Shown here in pieces: positions 1 to 11,591 of a stretch of DNA of 64,000 nt (its first letter is position 1; each line of letters begins with the position of its first letter). Location: positions 7,247,540 to 7,311,539 of the forward strand of contig NC_064042.1 of assembly GCF_932526225.1 (NCBI RefSeq). Reading direction: 5' to 3'. This stretch comes from Nematostella vectensis (lineage: Eukaryota; Cnidaria; Anthozoa; Actiniaria; Edwardsiidae). A model generated the notes under the pieces. That model was not told where the DNA came from. It ran no database searches and saw nothing but the letters and a program-made list of their open reading frames with translations. The translations under genes and the position numbers were made by a program.

Positions 1-2129
1 AAATAAATCTAAACATCTAAAATAAATGTAATGAGCAAGAGACTTGGAAAGAAAGTCCTAAAAAGAAAATATAAAGTGAAAGTTATTAAAGAAAATTTCT
101 AATTTCAAAATCAAATCTGTTCATTAATTTATTTTTGGTGTAGAGGGGAAATAGTAAAGAGCATCAATTGCATAAAAATAGTCAACAGGGAGAAGAAAAA
201 GGAAGAAATATGACTCTTCCTTAAATGTTTGAAAAGAAAATATAATAACAATAATGTAATAATTATATTTTTTTTAAATATCCCCTTTCCCATTATCTTT
301 AGGTTGATAGAAAACTGTTTTCTTTACAGATTTATTATTTAAAAAGCAAAAGTTTGTTTTTAGTTTTATATTATATAAGTATCTTGTTCTAAAAAAACCT
401 ATGAGTGTGTACTGCTGAATCACATAGTAATGAACTAGTCATTTGCACCCCTTCCCTTATGGTCCCGCAGAAGTCAGGGGTTAATGTGGGGTTTTAGACC
501 ACTTTTTGACCAGAATATGTCAAGAGGGGTGGTGGTATTGACTGTTTTTGACTCTTAACTTGGAAACAGGCTTTTATTAAAGTTTAATCCCCCACCCTTC
601 CCTGGGACCATGGGTGTGGGGGTATCAAATGACTAGTGAATAAGAACATCCTACTGTTCTCTTCAAGACATGATTTTTAATTCTCATGTCTTCCAGTCTT
701 TAGCATTCATCTTGGCCCTCAGGTAGTTCCTGGTTCATAAAAGAGTGAAAACAATTATTTATTATTTCTTTCAAAACAATCTTTTTATCAAGCCATTTAT
801 AATCTAACTAATTTTCCACAACTATTTGAAAAAAAATAAACACATGAGATGCAAGATGCAGACAATACAATACATATTGAAAATAGGGTTTTTTTTATCC
901 TCGGTAAGGAAAATTTCTCTTGTAAGTTGAAAAAGCTGCTGTGTCTTCTAAGGATATGTATCTTCTTAGGACTAAGAGCACAGGATATAAAGACAAGAAC
1001 GGTCTTCTTTAGCAGTATTTGACAAATGCAACACGATATTGGTTAGCCTTTATGAAATATCTCAACACAATCAATCTGCCCTGAAAGAAGTCTTATTAAA
1101 GACGAATTCCAGTTTTTGTTGCACGTATTTTATTCAACAAAATCAAGAATATAGATAAAACAAAGAATGTCAAAACAAAACCTGTTATGCTCAAATAATT
1201 TGATTACTAAGTTAAGTACTCGCATTCTCAAAGCATACAAAAAGGACAACAAAAAGCCTAATAACTGTCATATCCTCAATAGACAATACAAATCGTCGTC
1301 CGAAACTCACCTTGCATTGTTCTTTTTTTTGTTTTTTTTGTCGCTTTCTTGATGTTCTGTTCGCTTTTAAATGTGAACTGTTACTTGCTTAAATTTACTA
1401 GCTAAAACCAGATAAATCTTGACGTGAATGAATGTTAGTAGATCTCCTCTAGTTGACTTTATCCTTAAGTCAAAATTTGAGGCAAAATAAATAATTATCG
1501 CATAATCGACAAGAACTTTTTCCCTTGCTCCGTGATTGTATTTAGTCGCCATTTCGGGGCCGAGTGGGGCCTGGGAGCCGCGCGGCTGACTGACTGGCTG
1601 GCTGGCTGGCGAGTGACACCACAGGGTACCCGCGCGATGACCAAAAAAACCAAGTCGCATACCTATACCATATTTCTATGCCTATGGGGCTACGCGCGCG
1701 GCCTGCGGCCGCGCTTAGCTCCGCTATTAGCTCCGCTAATAACAACAAAAAACCTCTCCAGGCTCGAGAAGTTTGGAATAGTCTCTTGAGAAGTTTTAGC
1801 GGAGTAAATTGCCGGATGTTTTGGGCTCTTGGACGTTTCGTTAGACGAAATGGGTTATTACTTAAAAGCTAGAATTTGTATTTTTTTAAATATCCACAAA
1901 GTAAGATGATTAATAGTTTGTTTATGCTTAATTGATGATATTTTTTTAATCGGATCTCTTAGTATGCTTCTTATATTCTCTACTAACTGTATTTAAGGTT
2001 TTCCAGTAAAAGTAATAACAACAAAAAACCTCTCCAGGCTCAGTAGTTCCGTGTTTTTGCGGCGAAATCAATTGACTGTTTAATTCGGGAAAGGCTGTTC
2101 CGAAACAAAGCCATCATCCGAAGTAGGCA
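1..2129. other. Non-coding DNA, left part of copy A
   Basis: No supportable gene. The DNA is AT-rich apart from a GC-rich island at about 1,550-1,720 with a short inverted repeat (GCGCGGCC/GGCCGCGC near 1,695-1,714). A 29-bp direct repeat occurs at 1,737-1,765 and 2,013-2,041. Open frames here are short and carry no recognisable domain. Confidence 0.7.
1737..2041 (+). repeat. 29-bp direct repeats flanking ~247 bp
   Basis: The same 29 bases (starting TAATAACAACAAAAAACC) occur at 1,737-1,765 and at 2,013-2,041. They could be the duplicated target of an inserted piece or the ends of a local tandem duplication. Copy B has the same arrangement about 23,418 bases on. Confidence 0.7.
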
Positions 2130-2133
2130 AGAA

Positions 2134-2493
2134 CAAAAAGAGTGTAATTTGGTAAGAGAAACCAAAGGTGTGCCAAGTGTCCTTAAGTTGACGATTCCAA
2201 TTTGACACATTTTAGCTGTGACCAATATTAAAGAGTTTGATCTTAGCACGAAGCATTTTAGATCCGTCTAAAGCATCAAGTGAGTACATGGTTAGAACAT
2301 TTCAGCTGATCAATTAACTACTGTACTAAGAATCGGCAAGAATTGACACTGATGCTCAGAATCTTGGGATAGCTTCGTTCAAAGGCTTTGGTTTTGCTAG
2401 GACAAGTTCTGTGTGGGGATAACTTTCTGCAAACTGTAAAAAACGCGACGCGAGAGGTGGCAACAGAAGAGCAACTTTGTTCATCCCGTTCTT
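2134..2493 (+). promoter_or_regulatory. Conserved 5' flank of the GPCR genes
   Basis: About 345-360 bases before the GPCR start codon are retained in all four copies (2,134-2,493; ~25,552-25,911; 53,510-53,857; 62,782-63,128). It probably holds the promoter and 5' UTR. No TATA box or initiator could be assigned by eye. The copies that precede intact genes share small differences from those that precede broken genes, for example loss of a few bases near AGTTAACTACTG. Confidence 0.5.
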
Positions 2494-2842
2494 ATGTCAG
2501 GAATGGAAGTTAATAACACTACTAGCTTCGGCACAGGTCGTGTCTGTTCTGGTTATTTGATAACACCATCAGGGATTGTAGTCGAGGATCAATTATATCC
2601 GAACATTTACATCAGCGTTTTACCTTACACGTTACTACACATTTGATTTTGTTTATTGGCGTTGCTTTATACAATCGATCGAAACCGGAAACCCATTTCC
2701 TCCACTAGTCCCGATTGAGCTCTCACTTACTGGTTTCATCTTTCTGTGTCTCACCGCGAGTCTGAATCCTATTCTGTATTTCTGGAGGTTCACTGAGGTT
2801 CGGGCTGCAGCGGTCTCTACTCTTAAGTCATTGTTAAGATGT
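2494..2842 (+). pseudogene. Class A GPCR pseudogene, internal deletion (copy A)
   Basis: The sequence starts with the same ATG and N-terminal codons as the intact receptor at 53,858. After the codons for about residue 44, at the start of TM1, it jumps to TM6, replacing about 620 bp with a 7-bp filler (ACACGTT). The frame is lost at the junction and reads TGA at 2,644-2,646, so only about 50 residues could be made. The remaining TM6-TM7 part is still recognisable, including NPILY. The normal stop codon is also changed: TGT is followed by TCA instead of TAA. Copy B has the same junction, so the deletion predates the A/B duplication. Confidence 0.92.
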
Positions 2843-4808
2843 TCACAAACATTCACAAACGGAAAGTAATATTTTTTTTCAGTCCAAATTTCTTTTTATA
2901 GTTAGATTAGATATTAATGTGAATATAATATCAAATATAATAAAACTGTGAATAGATTTGCTACGGCCTTTAATGCGAATGGATCCTCCCGCCGCAAAAC
3001 ACATGCGCGCAGGCAAACACGGACGATAGCTAAAATATGTAGATCCCGTAAACAATCATCTTTACTAGAACCCTTAAACCAACAGGCTGGATTTACAAAC
3101 CGTTACCTACAAAACCTTAGGACAGTATGACCACTTGAGTTTTTGTCTTAGACAGAAGTCTATGTTGTCAATAGGATTACTACGTACATCCACACCTCCC
3201 TCTACTAGTGGGCGTTGTTTTGGTCTAGATTGTACGCATGCTTGCATAGAAAATCCTCCGGCAATATCTGAAAACAACTTCTTACGTTCAATAGTATGTA
3301 AAGCAGAGAAGGAAAAGAAATTAGAGGCGTAAAAATAGGGCCGTAGCAAGGGTTTGGGCACTGAGGGCACGTGCCCCAAAATATTTTCAAAAACTATAAG
3401 GGAATGACCAGTAGGTGCGTGGTTGTGCCCCCAATATTTTCTTAGTGTTTCTGTATCGTGCCCCCAATAATTTAAGAACTACTACGGCTATGGTAAAATG
3501 TTTACCCCTGCGCGTGAAAATAAATGGAAGCGAAGAAAACGCAAGCGCGGGTAATTGAGGAAGAACATTTATTCTTCCTTTTCTGTTCCTATTTCACGTA
3601 TACCCCTGTGATTTTCGCATGCACGGAAACACTGCAGTCCCAGTCTGATTTTACTTCACCCACTTAACCGGTGGCTGCCAAAGCTAATAAGGAAGTCCCA
3701 TATGCCACTCAAAGTGGCTTAGCAAGCTTTCTTTGTCGTACATATTTAATGAAAAAATACTCATAAGAAAGAATAACAAGTCGATGTACCTGATACGCCT
3801 TCGTATCTCGTGCAAGCTAACGCTTTGAAAATCTGTCGCGGGAACCCTCGTGCCGCTAGCAAACTGTACGTAGACAAAGATATTGGATTCTCTGTACAAA
3901 TACGCCAAAGGACCATTACCCTCCCCTCCCCCTCCTTCATCCCCTCTTCACGGGCATCTTGACCTAGGGAAGCAGAAGGACTGGTAGGTCCACGGCGAGC
4001 TAGGGAGAGCTACCTACCTAAGTTTAAATCGGAGTAGGAGCTTGCTGAGTGAGGGTTTTTTATGGGATGGTTTTTATTGAAAAAAAAGGAAAAGAAGTGA
4101 AAATATTATTTATCTATATTTTTCGTTAACACTGAAAAAGATTAATGAAAAAAATACGTTTCCGTCGAGTACCGAACGCACTGATGAAGAAACCCCCAAT
4201 AAATTCGCTCTTACCTACTCAATCTCTAATAAACGCTGTGTGAAGAATAACGAGGATTTTAATGAATGATTTATATGAAAAACTTTGAAAGTCACAAAGG
4301 AACACATATTTTCAATATTAACAGACAGATGGGTACTGTGAAGTTTTGGAGGGATAGATATATTTTAAATATATATAAAAGTATAAATTTGAGTAGGGGC
4401 TAGTTGAGGTTTTGAGTAAGAAAAAAAATTAGCCATGGCACAAACCATATATAATTTACTAATTTCACTATGGAATAAAAATGGAATATCACGAGAGCTA
4501 GTGGTTAGAATTCGGTGAATGAAAAGACAAAAAAACGGTACAATGTGCAATGACAAAGATGCTACTACCCAACACCTTTGGATATAACAAAAATATATGT
4601 ATAATCTTGTTTTTTATTGTATATGCCATATCACAACACTGATTGGGGCAAGAAAGGTAAGAAGCATCATCTCTTGAGGTGGGGATGGAGTGTTTGAAAA
4701 TTGTTAAATATTTCTTAAACATTTTCTTGGTTCACTGCCCTCAATGTGCTATCACTTAGGGGTAAGTTTATTTTAACACCCAAAGTGAGCTATATTGTAT
4801 TAACAATA
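2843..4808. other. Non-coding DNA of the unit (copy A)
   Basis: No gene is seen. A possible small element lies at 3,336-3,495, where GGGCCGTAGC near the left end faces CTACGGCTATGG at the right end, with GTGCCCCCAATA-type motifs inside. The same block recurs in copies B and D. CT-rich and C-rich tracts occur near 3,920-3,950. Confidence 0.5.
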
Positions 4809-4917
4809 TAATTTAGGTTATAAAATGATGGTTGAAGGCTTTCATAGAAAGTGCTCAATACTCGAAAGTAGAGCGGTGTATAGTGTTGGTTTGAGAAAAA
4901 TACAAACTACATAGGTT

Positions 4918-4958
4918 TCCCTACAGGTCTGTTTCGTGGTTGCCCACTCATCAGGGGA
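4918..4958 (-). ncRNA. Hammerhead ribozyme (minus strand, mirror copy)
   Basis: Because the insertion is a perfect palindrome, the minus strand carries the same hammerhead core. CTGATGA reads at 4,954-4,948, GAAA at 4,935-4,932, and the cleavage position falls after the base at 4,922. Transcription from either direction could therefore produce a ribozyme. However, a transcript spanning both arms would fold into one long hairpin that competes with the ribozyme fold. Confidence 0.75.
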
Positions 4959-4999
4959 TCCCCTGATGAGTGGGCAACCACGAAACAGACCTGTAGGGA
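4959..4999 (+). ncRNA. Hammerhead ribozyme (plus strand)
   Basis: All conserved parts of a type I hammerhead occur in order. They are CTGATGA at 4,963-4,969; stem II GTGG-GCAA-CCAC at 4,970-4,981; GAAA at 4,982-4,985; a very short stem III (ACAG...CTGT, sharing the last A of GAAA) at 4,985-4,994; and the cleavage dinucleotide TA with A at 4,995. Stem I forms from TCCC (4,959-4,962) and GGGA (4,996-4,999). A tiny stem III is typical of the Penelope-type hammerheads, which may act best as dimers. The motif match is seen directly; activity is inferred. Confidence 0.8.
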
Positions 5000-5048
5000 A
5001 ACCTATGTAGTTTGTATTTTTCTCAAACCAACACTAATTTAGGTTATA

Positions 5049-8000
5049 TATATTATTTCATTTATGTTAGTGCAAAGTAAATAACAATATCTATTAATGC
5101 TATTATATTGTTCAAACATTTATATTTTGTAGTCTGTAATATCCAGACTTGAAATTATAGCATATACATATCATTAATGGCACTAGAAAGACAACACAAG
5201 TCTCTAGATTTCATTGAAAATGTTCCATAAAATTAAAATGACATTCAATGAGGGATAAAGTTATTTTAGGAAGAGAACAAACATTATCTAAAGGAAGGAC
5301 CAAAATACCAACAAATTAGCACAAAAATACCAAAATAACTTTCATAGTTTTACATATTTTACACTACACATGGCTACTGACATGTGTACCTCTAAAAAAG
5401 TTACCAAACCAAAGCAGCAGGCTCAAGCTTTTCTAGTTGAGTTACTTACTTAAGCTTATACAATATTTTTTTACGAATATTGATGAACGGCATTACTAAA
5501 AAGCGGAACCGGCGGAACCAGAATATTTCGTTTAGTTATAGGGGTAGGGATGTCATACTAGGATCACCATTTATTTCCTTTCTAATCTGAACACATTCCT
5601 TTGTGAAATGCTAAGACAACATCACTAAGCGCAGATGTGCTACGTTATTTCACGCACATTTGACATTCTGTCATATGCAATTTGTATCCATCTGTATCCT
5701 TGTTTAGAAGCGCGTCTCTACATCAGGTACAAGGTTATTTTTAATCCCTAGATTTAATTGTTTTACATACCTTAATCCCTAGATTTAATTGTTTTACATA
5801 CCTTATTTGCTGTCTCGATTTTAAATTCCTTATAACATGTACACTTCGAGTGTTTTAATCAAGCATTGTCATCTCTGACTTTTAGCTGAGGCACTGCTAT
5901 TACTGTAAGTAAAGTCCATTTTCTCAGAATATACATGCACTCACTGCTGGATGAAACCTGGGTATAATAAATTTCACCTTCTGTCATCAAAATAGATGTG
6001 ATTATTACAATACTCATAATCAATCACTCATATTTGTTGTATATCCAGTGCGGTCATGAATATTGGGGGTATGCCATTGTCTTTATTTACAGGCTGAAAT
6101 TATATGGCTTTCAAAATTATTTCAGGAAGAGGGGGTAACATGTCCCGTCACCCCCTGCTATGGTGCTGTATAATTCCACTTTCTGGTAAATTTGACATTA
6201 TTGCAGTATTCTAGAAAAAGGATTACCTTCTATATTTTCACATTGTTGTCTTTTTGATATGGATATGGTTGTTAGCATGATGTACACAGGCACGTACCCA
6301 GGATTGGCTGTGGGGGGATGTGCAGTCATAGGTATATTTAAAAAGGATAAGAATTTGCCCATTTTTTGTGGCCGAAGGGGGGTGAGCATACATTCTGTGC
6401 ACCCTCCTGTGTACTTGCCTGATACACATGCAAGAGAAAACTCGAGTGAAGCATATGAGAATTTCTCAGTTTGCAGCACTGGTCAACACCTTAGTACCAA
6501 GTGACACATCTTGGGGCTTCTCCTGATGGAATTATTATGATCCTGTCTGGTAAAAGATGATGATGGTGATATAAAACTCAGCTTCTTATTGTAGAGATGA
6601 GTTTTGTGATGTTGTTGGAACAAAACAATATTTTCATAATGCAATAATCTGTAAGAACATTATTGTTCTTTAGACTAATATTTTTTTTAACAAACTGCAT
6701 ATTACCATGACAAGCATGTTTATAAAGCAAAACATCAAGGCACTTAAATTGACATCAAATGTTATTAATGTTATTCCAAAACACCTATTCGATTTGTCCA
6801 TTATCAACATAGAATTCAAGCCCTTTATTATCTGTTATTATATTAAGAAAAGAGCTGTATACTGGCCATGTTGTATATAGAGATTAGAAATTAGATATAG
6901 TTGATGAGCATCAAGAAACCATATGACTTACATATGTGTGTGTCTAAGACTTGTCTGTTGGGACAACAGACCCTGTAAGATTTGTACAGGGCACAACAAA
7001 TAATGGCTGTGACTCCAGATCCAAATGCAAGTCAAAAATGAAATCCATGGGCAGTGTTGGTCTTGGTATATCCCTTTGAGGCCACTCAATGAGAAATTGC
7101 ATTTTTTTATGCATCAAATCCAAGCCTCATATGCTAAATTCAGTTTACTGTGACACAAGTTTAAACAAAGTTGCGTAGGGACAAGTAATATTAGCTGCAA
7201 ACAGGTACATAGCCAGGATTTTGGGTGTTGGGGGGGGGGGGGGGGGTGTCTATTAATTAAGTGTAAACAATTTCTCTTGGCTAAGGCTCCCTAGCTCCCA
7301 GTATTTCTCAAGTTTATCCCAATCTCAAGGGTCTTTTCTCTCAAGGGAAAAGAGTCTCCGACTTTTCTGTTCGGATAAAGTGAAGAGAACTCTTATCACA
7401 ATTCACTATTCTGAGTTCCCATTGGACAAAATGTCATTACCAGTCATGTCTGTCTGGAAGGATACCTCTGTTACCATGGAGGAAGCCCATGTTCTGTCAA
7501 AGTGAGTGTATTTCAATGTATGAGTCAATTACAAAAACGTGATCATTTCGGTATATAAAAAGGAAATAAACAACCTTTACTTTCTTCGACATCATGTTCA
7601 ACGCCCGATATGTTTGTAGTCTCATTCTGACTATAAAAAATACAATTTGTTGCGGGATTTAAACTCGCTGTACTGATGACATTCTACCGGCAAAAGAGAA
7701 ATAAAGGGAGACTTAAACACACTATTACAAGGTTTATAGTTTTATTAATCGCGAAAAAGTAAGTTTTTCACTAACATAGTTATCTTAAACCCCCCCCCCC
7801 CCCCCACATTCTTTTATAAACTATTGAAAGTAGCCTTGGGCTACGTGTGACAAAACGGGATTTTAATATTTACAGCGTAATTACACATTTCAGAATTACT
7901 TACAACACCAAAGACGACATTGGGATGATTTTCATACCTTTCAAAAACGAATTACTAGAAACTCTTGCGATTTTCGACTCGGCTCCTTTTCATTTAGAGA

Positions 8001-8220
8001 GACGAATTTCGCAGCTTTTCACGCCATTGTTCTGTAAATTATTTCGCCTTTTAGTAAAAATTTCCGCAGAACCCTGAAGAAACCTTCCCTCTTTTGAATA
8101 GATCGATTTGTACACTTGAAAACAGCGCAAATATATGACATTTTAACAGGTGCACGGCACTTGTACGAAATGTAGAACAACCATCTTTGCGTGTCTGTTT
8201 TGACCACCACTTCAACTTTG
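5049..8220. other. Non-coding DNA upstream of TM-C76 (copy A)
   Basis: No gene is supported. Notable points: a 31-bp tandem pair (AATCCCTAGATTTAATTG...) at about 5,741-5,802; a block at 5,504-5,725 that matches the arms of the foldback element at 57,781-58,724; a GTACCCAGGATT...GGGGGG motif near 6,294-6,318 and a related AGCCAGGATTTTGGG plus poly-G tract at 7,211-7,247, both resembling ends of dispersed repeats; and a poly-C tract at about 7,791-7,806. Confidence 0.5.
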
Positions 8221-8241
8221 GCATATCTAATGTGGCGGATG

Positions 8242-8625
8242 TGACGTCATTTGCAACCCAAGAATACTGTCTAGCTTGCGCGCGCGTACACTTTATATAT
8301 TCGGCGATGCTTCGAAGCTCGCGCTAGAAACAAAAAGGATCATGGGAATTTATTGATGGATTATTCCAAACAGCCTCTGGTGGTATTTTATAATATGTGA
8401 CGTCACATAAGAAACTACTCAGTTTCGTTTTGTATGGGTGTGGTAATTAATAATATGTTATTAATTAGGGGAAACGTATTTTTCAACTTTGGTGAAAGCT
8501 CGAAGAGAGCTCGAGGATGATTACGTACTGTCTGATGTCATAATCAGCATTCCCCCAAACTGATCTAAACGTTCATGAAAGCGAAACGATAAACAAGTAT
8601 TCATGGAGCGTACCAAGTTTTCAAA
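8242..8625 (+). promoter_or_regulatory. Putative TM-C76 promoter with CRE sites (copy A)
   Basis: Two perfect palindromic cAMP-response/ATF-type sites, TGACGTCA, lie at 8,242-8,249 and 8,398-8,405. A third site is degenerate (TGATGTCA, 8,533-8,540). A short upstream frame (ATG at 8,603, eight codons) ends in TGA at 8,627-8,629. This overlaps the putative main ATG (8,626-8,628) as ATGA, an arrangement compatible with translational re-initiation. Confidence 0.55.
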
Positions 8626-10943
8626 ATGATAGAGTTTTTTAAGGACCACCCCGTTCTCACCGGGCTAGCAGTCTGCACAGCAGGAGCCGCAGCGTTCTGC
8701 TATTGCAGAAGTAAATCGAGTGTCGAGGTACGTAGCGTCGTTTTGTGAGAAAAAGTGCGTGCGGTGGCGTGTTGGTGTCAATGTACAGCATGGTGTTTCT
8801 TTAACACTTCTATTTCCTTATTATTATTTGTTTTGTTGTCATTTTCTAGAGTGATGGTCAAGGAAAAGAGACCAAAGAAGAAGTACCCGTCGCGGTACAA
8901 GACGCTGTCGAAGATGTCTCCGGTGAGTCCCGCCCTTTCGGTTTTATAATTATTTTTAGTATATTTCCCAATTTGATAAAAGAGCTTCTTTTTCAACGTT
9001 CTACAAAAAAAAAAATTCTAAATGCATTTAGTTTCTAAATCTTCGTTTGATCAAGATGTCTTTTGTATTAGCGTGTTTTCCAGCCGACCTTTTGCAAGCG
9101 GAGAAGTCTTCACAATGTCGAGAATTGCTTGTTTATCAAGGTATGTGGCTGACTTAATTTTACAAAAAATTGATGGATAATATGTTAAGTCTTGACATTC
9201 CGTAGCATGTATCTTTTTTGAGTAGCTCAAGTCAATTTGTGAATATTTAGCTAAGAAGAACATACGCCATTCTGTTCCATACGCCTTTTGCAAAATTCCG
9301 ATAGTACTCGGATAAATGTTATTTAGCAAATAGATCTCATTTTTTGGAAAAGTACGCAACTTGTTGCGTGACTGTTATTCATGACATGCTGTAACGTCAT
9401 CTGTGCATCTTTCAGAGGACAGACGCGCAAAAAATAAAATCTATTTGTTTTATACAACAATTAAAATATTATCTTACATTATAATCTAGTGTATGCGTGT
9501 GCCCGTGCTGACGCCAAGCGTGCGAGTGTCTTATAACACATGGACCCTAGACCAATCAGAGCGTGAGATTTACTATTGTCGTTGTACAGATTCCAGTAAT
9601 GTTTCCTAACGGATGTGCTATGGTTGCTATTATTGTCCTTTCTCTATTCTTATAATCTTTATAACCACTAAGTGATGATGCTTAACTGTTTTCTCGATTC
9701 TGTAGCCCGTTCTTGGGAGCTTTTGCTGCCCAGCTACAAGCAAGTGTTCCCGGAGCTCCACCCCCGGAACCTGCTTAAGATCTTCATCAAGCCACGACTG
9801 CTGATGCCAAGTTAGTGCAATAATGATTATACACTAAATTAATTTAAAACATTTAGCCATCGACTGATAAGGCCTTACTAAAATGATATACAGATACTTA
9901 CTAAACTTATTAATACATCATCATTTCGCGTCAGACTAAATCAATTTTTTTATTTTTCTTTGTCTCTTTAGTTGTAGTCTTTCCCGTGGCTGCTCCAAGG
10001 CAAGCAATCGTTGTCTTTGAGTGTCCCGCTCCCACCGTCGTGCTGGGGGATATCCTGTACCTGATGTCAGCGGTTACCTTCGCCGCTCTTATATGCTTTG
10101 TTATCAACTTCGTCATGAAGATGCATATCCAGTCGAAGGTCAAATCCCTTCAGGTGAGCGTTTATTAAAGTGTGAAGATTCAAGAACCACACCTCTACAC
10201 CAACACGACGGGCAAAATAGCATCTCCAGTTTTATTGTTATACTTGCATTCTTTTTTTTATAATTCTCCCATTAAAGCTGTTAGATTTCGGGGAATCATT
10301 CTGGCAACTGTAATTATTGTTATGTTTATACTTTCAGACGATTTGTATGGATATAAAACGAGTGTACTTTTCTATTTTCATTGAAAGAGTGACCCATCGA
10401 TCACCTTTAGTCTTTGGATTAGGTGCGCTAAACAAAACCATTTCCTATTTGTACAACATGAAAACGATGCCTCGAAAACGTTTTGAGACGTATTCACAGT
10501 TGCGTTTATTGCTCTTACATTCTCAGGGACGCCCTCTTGCCAGCATCACCGAGGTGCACCAGATCCAAGAGGAGACTGGTGCTTGTCCATCTATTGTGTC
10601 GACAGACCGCCAAGAGAGTGATGCTCTCGTAACCACCGAGGTGAACGTCCAGCCGTCCTCATCCGTAAAGTCGATTGTGACTGCATCCTCTACAGGACTC
10701 AAGGAGCTCCGCCCTTTTGACCTGCGTGCATCATGGGACACACAAAGCCTCGAGAGCCTAGCAGCTTGTGCATCGCGCCAGGGGCGTCAGGTCACACTCC
10801 ATCCGCATCTCAACAAAAAGTGGGAAAATGGAAATGGAACACCATTTTTCTTAGAAATTGTGTCACTAAATACTTTGTGCCTCTTACATCGACTGTTTTG
10901 TGTAGGGGAGTATGGGGTGTTTCAGGAGCTCATTGGAAAGTGA
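8626..10943 (+). pseudogene. TM-C76 5' half, protease lost (copy A)
   Basis: Exons, with GT-AG borders and matching phases: 8,626-8,727; 8,850-8,922; 9,706-9,810; 9,972-10,153; 10,527-10,943. They encode about 292 residues. The N-terminus MIEFFKDHPV leads into a membrane segment (about residues 8-27). A second strongly hydrophobic segment (about 121-142) follows, then the first part of the repeat region. At 10,804/10,805 the match to the full gene at 46,242 ends inside exon 5. The frame then runs 46 codons into unrelated DNA (TUBGCP2-side) to a TGA at 10,941-10,943. The long middle region and the C-terminal protease exon are missing. The frame is open, so a short membrane protein is possible; alternatively it is a dead fragment. 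Confidence 0.75.
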
Positions 10944-11591
10944 GAATTAATGAAGGCTAAGTATGTTTCTTTTTTCAATTTTCATTAGCAGCATATACAA
11001 CCATATTAAACAATACATGTTATCTATATACCATAAGTTACTCATGTATAACAAGAACTTTTTCACGCGAAAACAACCTAAAAAATTGTGGTGTGTATTA
11101 TACATGAAACTTTTTGTTTGAGAGGTAAAAAACATGCATAATATAATTAAAACAATAGAAAGCTCTAGGGAATTAACGCCCACAAATAAGTTAGTCAAGT
11201 TATTTAAACTCCACGGGGCATTGTTTTGACATATACCAAATCTAAATCAATGAAAATGTCTGGAATGTGCCGTGAAGGACATAGGCAAGAAAGAAGTCTA
11301 CTTGTTATCAGGGAGCATATTATAAATAAGTGCATATAATACAGGAGTAAATACAGTACATATGAGATTTTATACATTATATCAAGACAGAGAAGCTTTT
11401 CATTTACATCTAAAAACCACAATTATTTCTATAAGATGTATGTACACTGTAAAGGTATAAATACTGCTTATAAAGGTGGGACTGTAAAAAGTGTCTGCTC
11501 AACAGAGGTATATAAATGACTATATATTGCTATATAAATGACTGGCAAAAAATCAGGGTTTTAGACTTTCAGTCTGGCGGTTCCATTATAC
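10944..11591. other. Remnant of TUBGCP2 intron 4 (copy A)
   Basis: AT-rich DNA between the TM-C76 breakpoint and TUBGCP2 exon 4. The next TUBGCP2 coding exon is not found on the minus strand here. No other gene is seen. Confidence 0.55.

Larger units (their letters stand above)
4823..5034. mobile_element. 212-bp palindromic insertion with hammerhead motifs
   Basis: The 14-bp sequence TAATTTAGGTTATA stands on both sides (4,809-4,822 and 5,035-5,048). Copy C has it once (42,700-42,713) with nothing inserted, so this is a clean insertion with a target duplication. Most of the insert is a perfect palindrome, 4,881-5,036, centred between 4,958 and 4,959; the last bases of the right arm overlap the target repeat. 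The left 58 bases are unique. Hammerhead ribozymes are known in the terminal repeats of Penelope-like elements, so a truncated or solo Penelope terminal repeat in inverted arrangement is the best guess. No protein-coding part is present. Confidence 0.8.

Noticed and set aside
1167..1352. 61-codon frame identical in copies A and B
   Set aside because: Identity reflects the recent duplication, not selection; low-complexity sequence with no flanking gene signals.
4178..4196. CTGATGAAGAAACC as another hammerhead core
   Set aside because: There is no room for stem II between CTGATGA and GAAA, and no partner strands were found.
6198..6504. Frames of 63-93 codons on both strands with a GTACCCAGGATT motif
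   Set aside because: The motif and the flanking G-tract look like the end of a dispersed repeat; both strands are open by chance.
7224..7247. Poly-G and poly-C tracts throughout the window
   Set aside because: Length varies between copies as expected of homopolymers; no G-quadruplex or promoter role could be argued.
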